A stretch of DNA of 64,000 nt from Lumbricus rubellus (taxonomy: Eukaryota > Annelida > Clitellata > Crassiclitellata > Lumbricidae), in the NCBI GenBank assembly GCA_945859605.1, contig OX243826.1:860916-924915 (forward strand), given 5' to 3'. Positions 20,981 to 32,000 of the stretch are shown in pieces. The position numbers were made by a program, and so were the translations under genes. The notes beneath the pieces were generated by a model, which did not search any database, was not told where the DNA came from, and saw only the letters and a program-made list of their open reading frames with translations. Each line of letters starts with the position of its first letter. Within the stretch, counting starts at the first letter, position 1.

Positions 20981-21289
20981 TTGGCAACGCCATCCTCCTT
21001 CATCCAGGCTTAGCAATGGCACTGGCAGGCACTAAGTAGCTAATGTGCAAAGCCTGGACTCCCAGTGGCGGATGTTACGGTTTCCCTTGCGTATACTTGG
21101 TTGCCGACTCTCGTATCCGTTGAAGTCAGAGTCGGCTAAAGCTCCCTCGTCACGACAAGACGTACAACGCATCGGACATTCGCATTGTCGAGTCGACCTA
21201 GGAGTCAGTCACTCGAACGGCGCTCTGATGGAATAAAAGGCTCTAGCTGCTAGGAGCGCTTTATAAAATAACTAGATGTGATACCCGGC

Positions 21290-21600
21290 GTTGCCCGGAG
21301 AATTTGGGGTTTCGCCTCTCTTCCACGCCACCCCGCTCCCACCGTGCTCACCGTTCCCACCCTGCTCACCACCACTCCTCCCGTCCCCAACCTCTTCCGC
21401 ACCCACACACCGCCCCGCTCCCATCCTGCTCAAAGGTCCCACCCCAGCCCTCGTCCCACTATTTCCGAATTCATACACCGCTCACCGCTCCTATCCCGCA
21501 TGACCCTGCATCACCCACGCCCCCCCCCAACCGCTACGCCCTCTACACACTCTAACACGGCCCCACCAAGACTCCAACCCACTGATGTAACAGGTGTTGT
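21290..21600. repeat. C-rich low-complexity tract
   Basis: Imperfect repeats of CACCCCGCTCCCACC with runs of C. Three proline-rich frames arise from it and are not supported as genes. Confidence 0.6.
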
Positions 21601-21821
21601 CCGGAACATTTTGTTTAGCCACTGAACACTTTTTGCTCACCCCCATCCACAACCAAACCCGACTAGCCCAGTGGGCGTGACGTTCCTGGTCGAATTCTAT
21701 CTGTAGGCTAGCTGCAAGGGTCTGAGGTATAAAGCTCTGTGACTGCGCGAATATCGCCCCCGCGCTGGTCTCCGTGGCCAGCTAAATTCATTCACCAACC
21801 TCTTCACTAGGTCGTTCTGGT

Positions 21822-22360
21822 GATCAATAGCTGTGAAACTGTAGGCGTATAATAATATAATTATGGACAAACACACACACATACACCCACCCACATTAAC
21901 ATTCTCCTTTCTCTAGCCTATGCTCTATGCACTAAGAACGCCTATTAATAACTTGATCAATACTGTGAGCGTCACGAATGACGTCATGAAGCCGTTTGCT
22001 AAATAATGGCGGCTCAGAGTGAAATCGCTTCTTAAAATATCTGTATAGGGAATGATGGTAACTCCATCTGTTAATCAAGAATGTTAATATGGGTGGGTGT
22101 ATGTGTAAAAATGTTCAGGGCTTAACGACACTGTTTCATATCGAAGATGATTAGTGTCGGAGGCAGAGAACAACCTCACACTCCACGTTTATATTGCGAC
22201 CGAGCCACCCGCAGTAAAGATCCGACCGGGAATTGAAACCGGGCCGCCGGCGCGGCGAGCGGGCTACAACCCCCTCGACCACGCAGGAACTTCGTTGGGT
22301 GTGGGTGTATGTGTGTGCGTTTGTCCATAATTATACGCCTACAGTTTCACAGCTACCGGC
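21822..22360. mobile_element. Inverted-repeat element with SINE inserted
   Basis: ATAGCTGTGAAACTGTAGGCG, then AATTATGGACAAACACACAC and ATACACCCACCC at 21828-21893, have their complement at 22300-22355 (TGGGTGTATGTGTGTGCG, TTTGTCCATAATTATACGCC, TACAGTTTCACAGCTA). The arms are about 70 bp long. The middle holds a tRNA-like SINE (22130-22290) and another GGGTGGGTGTATGTGT copy at 22090. No terminal target duplication was resolved. Confidence 0.65.
22130..22290 (-). mobile_element. tRNA-derived SINE, second family
   Basis: The minus strand shows GTTCCTGCGTGGTCGAGGGG (A-box-like) and then CCCGGTTTCAATTCCCGGTC (B-box-like) separated by a GC-rich arm. The sequences that would form an acceptor stem do not pair, so this is a tRNA-derived repeat and not a tRNA gene. 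A non-tRNA body follows towards 22130. Confidence 0.6.
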
Positions 22361-22599
22361 AACATATGCAGTTACGGACGACCGGCCATGACTGCCTAAA
22401 AATGGCTGCATTTGAGGTCGACACAGACCCCGCTGCTGGAGCTTACGGTAAAGACAAAAACCTTTCCCTTTTACACTAACATTTTTATTTCTGTTGTTAT
22501 CCTGGTAGCTTGCGACACAAAAACCCATTTTTTTAAAGTTTTCACGAGTTTATCGTTCACAAATAGCTGGCAAAGAAGAGCCTAAAAATGGCTCCATTT

Positions 22600-22760
22600 G
22601 AGGTCGACACAGCCAAAAATGCGCTGGTCGCTGGGGCTCCGCCCCAGACCCCGCTGGAGGAGCTTACGACGCTCCCCCACACCCCCTAGTCGGGACGGGC
22701 TTCGTGCCTTCGGCACTCGCTACTTCGCGCCTTCGGCGCCGCCACTGGCGACCAATTATT
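22600..22760. other. GC-rich repeat-like segment
   Basis: GCTGGGGCTCCGCCCCAGACC and TTCGTGCCTTCGGCACTCGC are short hairpins one after another (also GCGCCTTCGGCGCC). AAAATGGCT-CCATTTGAGGTCGACACAG occurs at both 22399 and 22584, a direct repeat. No gene. Confidence 0.5.
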
Positions 22761-23257
22761 ACAATACAGCGTCATGGCACTTCTTTTTTTACACTTTAAG
22801 CACTGCCCATACCTGAATAAAGTAGGAGGGTGTCGCTAGTGAGCTTGGTTACCACAAGTGAAGCTAAACTGCAAATATTACCATATATAATAATACATCT
22901 CTGCAGATTCTGTGAATAAAAACAGCTGCAGCTAATTATAATCACCTTGTTCATCCATCCTTAAAACAACTTAACCTCTCGATCGGCTACTGTCCATTAA
23001 CCTGTAAATCTGGCAATTATTTAATACCGTTTACCACGTTATGGTTGCTCTACTATTCCTCTGTATACGCTTAAAACCAGGGATCAATGTGTGTCAAGTT
23101 CGCAAACATATTGGGATTGAGAATCGCCTATTATATCGATTCGCGGGTGAACTCCCCAAGAACGCACAAACACCAGGCACGCTAGAACTAGTAATTTCAC
23201 TTGGTAAATTCACATATTTGGACTCTATCCATCTCAAAGCGATTAATAGGGCATATT

Positions 23258-23542
23258 AAACACCATCAGCACTACTCAGAACAATAGTCGCGATTGGGTT
23301 TAAATCATTATTGTTCCTATTGTGGCCTTCCAAACTTCACATATTATCGACCGTGTATTTCAATGCATCAAATTAGCAAAGTTTGCCACTTGAAATGTCG
23401 TACTCAAGCCCTATCCATCTCATAACGCTTAAAAGGGCATATTAAACACCATAAGTACTACCTAGACCAAAAGTCGCTAGGAACAATAATGATTTTAAAC
23501 GCTCTAGCGACTATTGGTCTAGGTAGTTCTGATGATGATTAA
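23258..23542. mobile_element. Palindromic MITE-like repeat
   Basis: TAAACACCATCAGCACTACT with AGAACAATAGTCGC (23259-23293) is complementary to GCGACTATTGGTCTAGGTAG with TTCTGATGATG (23508-23538). A second nested pair, CTACCTAGACC with GGTCTAGGTAG, folds 23460-23528. No coding content. Confidence 0.55.
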
Positions 23543-23544
23543 TT

Positions 23545-23862
23545 GTATTGTATTATATCTGACCATTTATAAAGCGCTTCTCGCAGCAAGAGCCTTTCAC
23601 AAGCGCTCCCAGTGCGTTCAGCTTCTGGAAAACAAGCAAGTTTTTAGACGAGAGAAAGAAGAGGATACACTACCAGAGAGGATGGCAGAGCAAACTGATG
23701 GTGGAAGCCCATTTCATAGGGAGGGACCAATGCAGGGAAATTATCTGGATTGTGCCATGGCGGTCCTGACTCTGGGGACAAAGAGGTCAAGGCGATCAGA
23801 GGACCTAAGAGGACGCAGTGACGCGGCAGAAAGGGGGCCAAGTATATGATCACACAAATACT
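23545..23862 (-). pseudogene. LINE 3' end
   Basis: The complement of the 15421-15690 fragment. On the minus strand it reads 'RSSDRLDLFVPRVRTAMAQS', then a GPSLWN-like block and SRLKTCLF, and ends in the GCGCTTTATAAATGG tail at 23565 next to a TAATACAATACAATT run. Open frames seen on the plus strand are antisense shadows. Confidence 0.8.
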
Positions 23863-24184
23863 TCGGCCGTGCTTGACTTGTGTGCCTTATTGGGAGGTCA
23901 CACCTGAAACGAATATGTATGGCGAATCTGAATTTCAATATACCTGCGAACTTGACACACATCTGGGATCACAGGTTACATAGGCCTAATCTTCAGAAGT
24001 TCCGACCAAATTTTCGGAGACATTGCAACGCAATAAGATTACAATAAATTAAATGTCTCGTTCATGATAAATAAATAGACTAAAGATAGAGGGATTTGTA
24101 ATTATTATGCAATGTTATTTATAAAGATCCCGCATTTTGTTTTCCGCAATAAACTATTATAGTCAACTACAATCAGCCCTTATT

Positions 24185-24580
24185 TTTTATTTAGCTTTTG
24201 CAGAACGCGTCCAGCCACTGAACAGCAGCCTCATCAGCCACATGTAAGGCGGTTAAACCACCCGGAAAGCGGGTTGTTTTGCAGTCATCTACGATGTGTG
24301 ACATTGTCTGGATGTCACCACAGCTACACAGTGGGTCCGAAGCCTGTCTCCATCGCACCATGTTAGCAACACAGCCCTGATCATATTGCAGTCGAAACAG
24401 CAGGCAGCTGGGACACAGATTCTCTGCAGTTCGTACAAGATCTAGGACGAAAAATTTCAGCGGCCAAAGGAGACAAGCGTGAGACGATCCATCTGCTCCA
24501 GCGTCTATCAGTCGCCCTACAAACAGTGAACTCTTTGTCGGTTTTGGGAACGACAGACTCAAACAGTCAAGACACATGGA
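24185..24580 (-). pseudogene. Non-LTR retrotransposon C-terminal zinc-finger region
   Basis: The 128-codon minus-strand frame contains RWRQASDPLCSCGDIQTMSH, IVDDCKTTRFPGGLTALHVA and DEAAVQWLDAF. This C-x-C-x(n)-H-x4-C block, with 'TRFPGGLxxLHxADExAVQWL', ends the ORF2 proteins of a widespread invertebrate LINE group. The frame is intact from an internal ATG to the stop, but the upstream RT is absent. Confidence 0.75.
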
Positions 24581-24659
24581 GGTCTTAACTGAAGAACTAT
24601 GTTAGCTCTTATTGTGAACAGGAGCATTTCCATTAGACTTTAATTAAAATGACTTTGTT

Positions 24660-24815
24660 ATTTTCTTTGGAAAAAATAAATGTGTGTTATAATAAAAAAA
24701 ATAATAAAAATAAAAGTTATAATAAAATAAATATAAATATAAATAAAATAAAAAATAATAATAGTAATAATAATAATAATAATAATTATTATTATTATTA
24801 TTATTATTAAATTGT
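24660..24815. repeat. (AATA)n/(AAT)n tract ending in an AAT/ATT palindrome
   Basis: AATAATAATAATAATAATAATT-type run meets (ATT)n around 24786, forming a simple hairpin about 50 bp across. Confidence 0.85.
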
Positions 24816-24867
24816 TTATCGCTCTCTTGATAACGGCAAACTACAAAGACGTTTCGCGTATAATTAA

Positions 24868-26924
24868 CCCATTAGTGCCTGATTTTTCAAAATCATCTCA
24901 AAACATAAAAACTTTGTTGCAAATGATGAGTTTGGACAGTAAAAAATAAAAATTCTGCAAAAGTTTTGCTTTTGATGCTTTAGGAGCAAGTTTTTGAAGC
25001 GTCCCATTTTTGGGGACGCTAGGCACGAATGGGTACGTGAAGATTTACATGGTGATATGTACAGGTTATATCACTCAAGACTGTTGATACAGTCGAGTTA
25101 AGAGAACAGATATATAATTTGTACTCAGAATCATTGGGAATCAAATTCATAAGCAAAATTGCAACAAAAATGGCATGCCTGAATACATTTTTATGCAAAA
25201 TTGTTCACATTTTGAAATGAATTGCTTACACGCAGCATATCGTAATAATGCTGTTCATGTCTCAGATCAACATCCTGTAGCAATAGCAACCAACACTGTT
25301 ATAGAAAGATTATAAGACAGTTACATGAAGCTGTTTCAAGTGCTAAATTGCTTTTGACTGTTTTTGTGTAGTAGATTGTTGGCCTAACCCTTGTTATGTG
25401 GACCGACATTTCATTTTTCTCAAACTTTTCGCACACTTTCATTGGCACAATGCATCTGAGTTACAACAGATGGAATCTAGTGCTAGTTCATACAGTCAGC
25501 TTTCATTTCCCTAATAGACACAGTATGTGTTTAGATCCATGAACTGGCCTTCACTTTTCTATATTGAACAGCTCGACCAAAGGAAGTGAAAATTTCCACA
25601 TTTGTTTGCCTGTATCGTCTCAATAGTGGTATATGTTGCTCATCTGCTGTAGCAGTCTCAGAGTGGTAAAGAAGTAGTCATAGTAGCCTACACAACATAG
25701 TTGTTGCAATGAACCACCCACACCAAGTTGAGGACTCATGACCCCAACTCCATTATAGGTCTGACTGAGTAAAGTAACCATGTGGTGTATTCAACAAACA
25801 GTCTGTGTAGCATAAAAGGCTTAGTTGCAGTCTGAGAGTGGTAAAGAAGTGGTGAAAAGACCACTATTTGTTAGTAGGAATCAACTGAATTGACAACCAA
25901 TATGCCTCCTGGCTAATCCAGGCTTTGGATCCATGTAACAACTCATCCATATGGTGACATGGATGTGAATCAGAACAAAAGCCGAGTGGTGTATTCAGCA
26001 TAGTACGATGCCATTGACTTGTCATTAGGCCTACCTGAAATTGCAGTAGGCCTAACTGGAAATGTTACAGGAATGTCGTATTGAGCACAATGCACAATGA
26101 CATTTCATGAGTTTGGCTGACACCTTACAAAAGAATGACAAATTACATCACGACTGATTTTTTCTTATTTATTTCAATTAAATTATAATAAATTAAATTA
26201 TTAAAATTGAATTTTCTAGCAACTGTATACAACAGAATGAGTGCATTTTGACTATTATCTTGCACTACATTACATAGGTCTAGTAGGTTCTGGACGATTT
26301 CTATCCATGTGAAATATTCATGTAGGCTACACATATATACATAGGCCTGATGTAGCCTACAGTTGAAGTTGTCAATAAATTTTTGTGTCAAATAACATTT
26401 TATAATGCTAACTTTCACTGCAAGTGATACTTCTGCTTACAAACAGCCGTTTATACTTATTTTCAAACAATATCTGACTAAAATGTCTTACAAGATGCAA
26501 AACTGCGTGTATTGAACTTCACGTACCCATTCGTGCCTTGCGTCCTCAAAAATGGGACAGTACTTCAGCGACAGAATGCACATGTTATATTTTATTAAAT
26601 TGAATTTGATAAAATTATTTATGTAATAGTATATGCCAAAGTTTGTGAAACCAAAGACAGATTTGTAGAAATGCACACACAAATTTTTAAATAAGAAGCG
26701 GAAAGTCCGCAATGTTTACATTTGCTAAAATAGGTCAATGGCGCGATTAAAAACACAATTTTCAGTCGAAAAAAATATTTTTGGTGCGCATTTTGTGTCT
26801 GAATCACTTAATCAACATGTTGGCCTGACTGCTATTACATTAAATTGCATCTTCAATGCATATTTAATTTTATGTGAATTTTTGAAGTGGTGTCCCATTT
26901 TTGGGGACGCTAGGCACTAATGGG
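24868..26924. mobile_element. TTAA-flanked (piggyBac-type) non-autonomous element, composite
   Basis: The ends CCCATTAGTGCCT and AGGCACTAATGGG lie exactly inside TTAA at 24864-24867 and 26925-26928. A second inward-facing pair, TTTTTGGGGACGCTAGGCAC followed by GAATGGG (25010-25036) and CCCATTCGTGCC (26529-26540), shows that each arm is itself bounded by both end sequences, as if two short copies flank a 1.5-kb centre. The centre has no recognised gene; it has repeated AGTCTGAGAGTGGTAAAGAAGT motifs (25657, 25832). Confidence 0.75.
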
Positions 26925-26928
26925 TTAA

Positions 26929-27839
26929 GGAAGGACCTTTTCGCTGGCTGGGATCTCTTCGCTAACGCCACCCTATTCCTAGCAACTCGGAATTGCAAAG
27001 TTCGTGGGCGGAGTTCCTGAAATCATAGATGTAAAAAACGATGGAAACGGAATAAAAAAAACGAAAAAACGTCGTTTTATTCTAAAAAATAAAAAACGGA
27101 AAAACCACAAAAAACATAAATGACAAAATAATTTGACTTTTTACATCTTAAACTGCATTTTGAAATTAAAACCATTGTTGAGGCCCTACTTACTAGGGAA
27201 TTCAGACACACATGATTGATTGGACTGTAAGATAAAATCTACGTCGTTTTCGTCAAGTCGAAAACAGTTGCCGTGTACAGTAACTGTACTGTACAGAACT
27301 ATCTATTCTTGCGTGCACCAGTGTAGGCAAATTTCAAATTCAGTTATTCAAAAACTGTGTTTGACTTAACGGACATGCTAAGGTACTAAACGCGTGCATT
27401 TTAACGAGGCGATATAATTAAGATACTGCAGAGTACAGTTAGCTATTAAAGTCATTTTTATCAATTCTTTATTTGAAATTGATTTTTGTTCTGATCCGAT
27501 TTAGATAATTTTATGCAGTTCACTTAGTGCGAATTGCTATGCAGTGTGATCGCAGATGTCGGAAAACGTTTGTCTCAAGATCACGTCAAAAAGTCGCAAA
27601 AACAGCTAACGGCTCAAGAATAGCCTACATTTATTTAGCGAACGAGGCAGAACAACAGCCGAACGAGGAAATGTAAAATGAAAAAGTAGCCTAAACATAA
27701 AACACAAGCTTATTATTATGAAATTTAATCAATACACTGATAAATTGTTTCTACACCGTGATTCAATAAAAGTAGGCCTAAGCCAACAGAAGATTGCAGT
27801 GGATGGGACATAATATTGTTCGCATGGATTAGAATCAAA
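26929..27839. other. No gene recognised
   Basis: AT-rich; an A-rich run (27040-27120, AAAAAACG/AAAAACGG) resembles a decayed poly-A or simple repeat. Confidence 0.45.
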
Positions 27840-28068
27840 GAGCTAAACACTAAACAGGTCATGTACATGTACTGCAATGCTGGAAGTGAAAAGAAGAGAG
27901 GAAGACCACGAAATAACTGGAGGAAAAAACGACTTGATAGGCCTGAAGATGTCATGGGAGGAAGCTGAAGAACTGGCGATGGACAGGGACGAGCGGAGGA
28001 GATGCGTTGCCCGATGTGCAGATCTGCACGGGAAGGACTAAGTATCTAACTAAGTAAGTGAGCCAAAT
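27840..28068 (+). pseudogene. LINE C-terminus with (TAAG)n tail
   Basis: One frame ends LKMSWEEAEELAMDRDERRR, then CVARCADLHGKD and stop, preceded in another frame by KRRGRPRNNWR. This 'RGRPxxxW...SWxEAExLAxDRxxWRxxVARC' pattern closes many LINE ORF2 proteins. It is followed by CTAAGTATCTAACTAAGTAAGTGAG, a short tandem tail. The copy is 5'-truncated. Confidence 0.8.
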
Positions 28069-28189
28069 TGTTTTCACATTATCTCTAATGCCTGATAACA
28101 TAATAATCACGCTAAAAGTTTCCAAATATTTAGAGAATTGTATATGGTTCCAAAGTATTATGGTAGCTAATTTGAAAAGAAACACACTG

Positions 28190-28705
28190 TAAGCTAATTT
28201 AATCAGTGCACGACGATTGTCGTACAGAGATGCAGGTAGGCCAGCTGCAAATTGCCGCGCGGCGTCTGGACAGCCGATTGCCTGGGCAGCACGTGATGTC
28301 TAGACGAGCGTACGTTAAATGTACAAGGAGGGAGTGGGAGTGAAGAAGGAGTGTTGCGTGTTGAGAGCCGTTGAGATATGCTGTAGTAGTTGTTGTTGAG
28401 TTGCGATAGAGTAGACTGATGAAGATAGTAGTCGTGTAGTTGTTATGATAACGCAAGTGTAGTCATTGTTGTGTTGTTGCTGATCGTTTTACTTTATTAT
28501 CGGATTTTGGAGTATAATAAGAAGAGTTAAACACGTCGTCGTTGTTGGTTAATAAAACAGTGAAAGACTGTAGATTCTTTAACCTAGCCATTTAGCTAAT
28601 GAAACAGTTATCTAGAGATAGGCCTACGCTACCACGAACTTAACGAAGAAGCTTCCGAAGAGACTGATAGGAGGAGGTGATAAAAAGGAGGTTATCACAT
28701 TTGGT
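28190..28705 (+). promoter_or_regulatory. Candidate 5' LTR and primer-binding region of the gypsy element
   Basis: The sequence ahead of the Gag frame ends ...GAGGTTATCACA (28702), followed at once by TTTGGTGTCGTTGCGG, which has the TGG start and position expected of a primer-binding site. AATAAAACAG at 28552 could be a polyadenylation signal inside the LTR. The left limit is uncertain and no 3' copy was seen in the window, so the LTR call is inferred from position only. Confidence 0.4.
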
Positions 28706-29040
28706 GTCGTTGCGGTGAGATAACGATCCAAGTTGCAGGAGAACGATCCTAGTTACGAACGGCGGGTCTACGTGCCAAGTTACGAACGGAGGGATTCTAT
28801 CCAATCAACAGACGTTGTGGAGGAACGGACGCTGTGAATTCATCGAGGAGCCGAGCACACGGGAGAAGCAACGATACATCGAGCATCCGTACGTCAGTGA
28901 GAAACGACAACACAACGACTACAAGGTAGAAAAACTTGCTTGTCTATTGAAGTGTGCATAACGAATTGAAGTCAGTCAATTGCAAACATTTGAAGAGTAG
29001 CCTACTATTTTATCGAGCATCTGTAAAGTAAAGAAGTAAG

Positions 29041-32000
29041 ATGGAGAAACTTACGGAGCAAAAGCAAGCAGCTATTAAAAAGATGTCTTCGGAGAGACTA
29101 GTAAAATTATTAATTGAAGCAGGCGTAGACGCAGAAGAAGTTGAACAGATGTCGAGGGAACATTTGATGAGAACTTTGGCTGAGATTTGGGCAAAGGAAG
29201 AAGTTGAAGAAGAAGGTGCTGTTGGAGGCGCTAAAGAAAAGCCGGTTGAGAAACCTCAGGCACCGATGTCCATGGAGGCGTTGCTACAATTCATGATGAT
29301 GAGCAGACAAGAGGAGAAAGAGAAAGAGGAGCAACGAGCGGAAAGAGCAGAAAAATTAGAAAAGCTGCGACAACAAGAAATAGATATGCAGAGGCAGCAG
29401 TTCCAGATACAATTAGAACAAATGAGAATAGACCGTGACGAAGCAGAACGACGAAGAATGGAGTTAATGATAGAGTACGAAAAAGCAAGAAAAAGCGATG
29501 AAGAAATACGGAGACAGCAGATCGAAGACAAAAAGGCTCGTGAGGAAGAAAAGGAAAAGATGCGTTTACAAGAACTGCAAAGAGCCGAAGAGATTCGACA
29601 GGAAGAATTCCAAGCCGAAAAAGACAATTTGGAAAAAGCAGAAAGAGAAAGAGAAGAACAGATGCAATTGGAACAAAAGAAACTTGCTATTAAGGAAGCT
29701 CAACTCCATGAGATGGCTATTGAAAAAGAAGAACGCAGAAAGCAGTTAGAACTGTTGCAGCAGAAGATTGAACAAGAAGAACTGCGTAGGATAGAAGATC
29801 AAAATAGATTGAGGAAGAAAGACGAAGACGATAGAAGAATCCGTGAGGAATCAGAACAAAATAGGCTTAGAGAAAGTGAGACAATGGTGTCAAAGATTAA
29901 GAAGATAGGTGACGCCATGAAACATGTGTTACCGAAGATGCCGTATGATATGATGGAAGTGCCATTATATTTTGAAACAGTTGAAAATGCATTCAATAGC
30001 TTCGATGTGGAAAAGCAGTACTGGGTGAAGTTGTTATTGCCATTGATGACTTCGAGAGCGCGAACGGTATTGAATCGATTGTCATTTGAGAATTTGGATA
30101 AATACGATGCAGTGAAAGAGCACTTGTTGAAGGAATTCAAGTTAACAGCTCGTGAGTACAGGTCAAGGTTTGCAGATGCCAAGAAGACAGCCGAAGAAAT
30201 GTATACGATGTTCACGGCTAGGCTGAAGAACCTGTTGAATTATTATGTCCGAAGTAGACGAGTGGACAAAGATTACGAGAAGCTGTTTGATTTGTTAGTG
30301 GCGGATAAGCTGAAAGAATGTTTACCACCAGGTCCACTACAGTTTGTCTTAGCAAAAGAGGGCACAGAATGCTTGGAAGCTAGTAACGTGGCAGACCTCG
30401 CAGACATACATGTAAACAATCGGATTGGTGTGATGTTCCGAGACAAACCGAAATTTGAAGCATGGGGCAATAGCTCAAAGCCATTCAAGTGGGACAAGGA
30501 TAGCAAAGACACCGGAAGCCAAGCCAAGAGTAATGATGCAAAGAAAGATAACTATTCTGGAAAGCAGAATTGGCAAGATAAGAAAGAGTCAACGTGGGAC
30601 AGACAAGCCTACAATCGAACTCCGCCGCTGGGACGCCCAACAGAAAGTAATGCATCATACACGCCGTACAACAAGTGGGAGAACAATGAGCAAAGAAGTT
30701 TTATAAAGAAACGTTGCCACAACTGTCATTCTGACAAACACCTAATAAAACATTGCCAAGCACCAGGAGCGGCAAACATGAGGAAGAACTTTAGCAGAAG
30801 TGCAGAAAATCTTCGAGTAAACCAGATACAAGTGATGAATGCACCGGACCAGTTTGAAGAATCGGACGATCGTGAAACAGAAGTGAAGTCGGTAATGAAG
30901 TGTACGCCGCAGTTCACCATACAGAAAGAAGCGATAAAGACTACTTCCATTGCAGAAATTTGTCGAGAAACAAAAAGTAAAGAGGAGTGTCAACGCATAA
31001 AGAAGATATCGTTGCAGCATGTAAATGTGGAGATACGTGGGACTGATGGGCAGCCTGTGCAAGTCGAGGCGTTGGTTGACACGGGGACCGAGATACCAGT
31101 AATCAACGAGGAACTACTGAAAGGAACGACAGTAGAAGAATTCGGCAGAGTTCATTTGCAATGTGTAGCTGGAGAGCCGATTCCAGCTAAGTTGGTGAAA
31201 ATCGAAGTGCGGATGAGCGGTCGTAACGAAGGAGCAGCTACAGAGGACAGGACAATAAATATCGCGCCATATTTAACTTTAGTGTGTGCCAGCATTCCAG
31301 CGGATCTGTGCAAAGAAAACAAGGAAAAGTTCTTGCTACATCCGGAGATAATTGCAGAATTGAAAGAGATTCCACCAGTGAGTGTGTTGCAAGGGGAACT
31401 ACAAGCGAATGTGACTACAAGAGCACAAAGTCGGAGAGCAGAAGTCGAAGGTGGAGAAGATGAAACGATAAACGAAAGTTTGCAAGAAGATGACACGGAC
31501 AGCGAAGATGAACTCAGCATTCAAGATGACGAAAGAACAACATCTGAGAACAATGAAACTGAAGAAGAGATGGCTGCATGCGAACGAAATGATAGTGAAG
31601 ATTCCGAAAGCGACGCTGAACTGGAGACAAGTATGAGGGACTTGTTCACAGAGAATTCGAACGATGAAAGACAGCTGGAAGATGCGAAGAAATTCGAGGA
31701 GCAGCAGAGTAATGACGAGTCACTGAAATCGTGGTGGAGGATCGCTGAAAACAAAGGATCAGAGTTTAGCGTGGTGAATGGATTGATGTATAAGAAACAT
31801 CAAATGCTGGATCAGCTAGTGTACCAGTTGGTGTTACCGAAAGAGAGAAGAATTCAAGTAATGGAATTAGCTCACGAGTCAGTATTTGGCGGACACTTGG
31901 GAGAAGAGAAGACACGAGAGAGAATCAAGTTGTCCTTTGTCTGGCCAAAGATGCGTCGAGACGTGGTGAAATTTTGTAAGTCCTGTGAGAAGTGTCAGCT

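Noticed and set aside
21278..21625. Proline-rich frames in three phases
   Set aside because: All come from one C-rich low-complexity tract; no phase is preferred.
22200..22290. Possible tRNA gene on the minus strand
   Set aside because: The 5' and 3' ends cannot pair as an acceptor stem; it is the head of a SINE.
29256..31754. Several 65-140 codon minus-strand frames opposite the Gag-PR-INT frame
   Set aside because: Ser/Leu/Phe-rich antisense shadows of an A/G-rich coiled-coil coding region.
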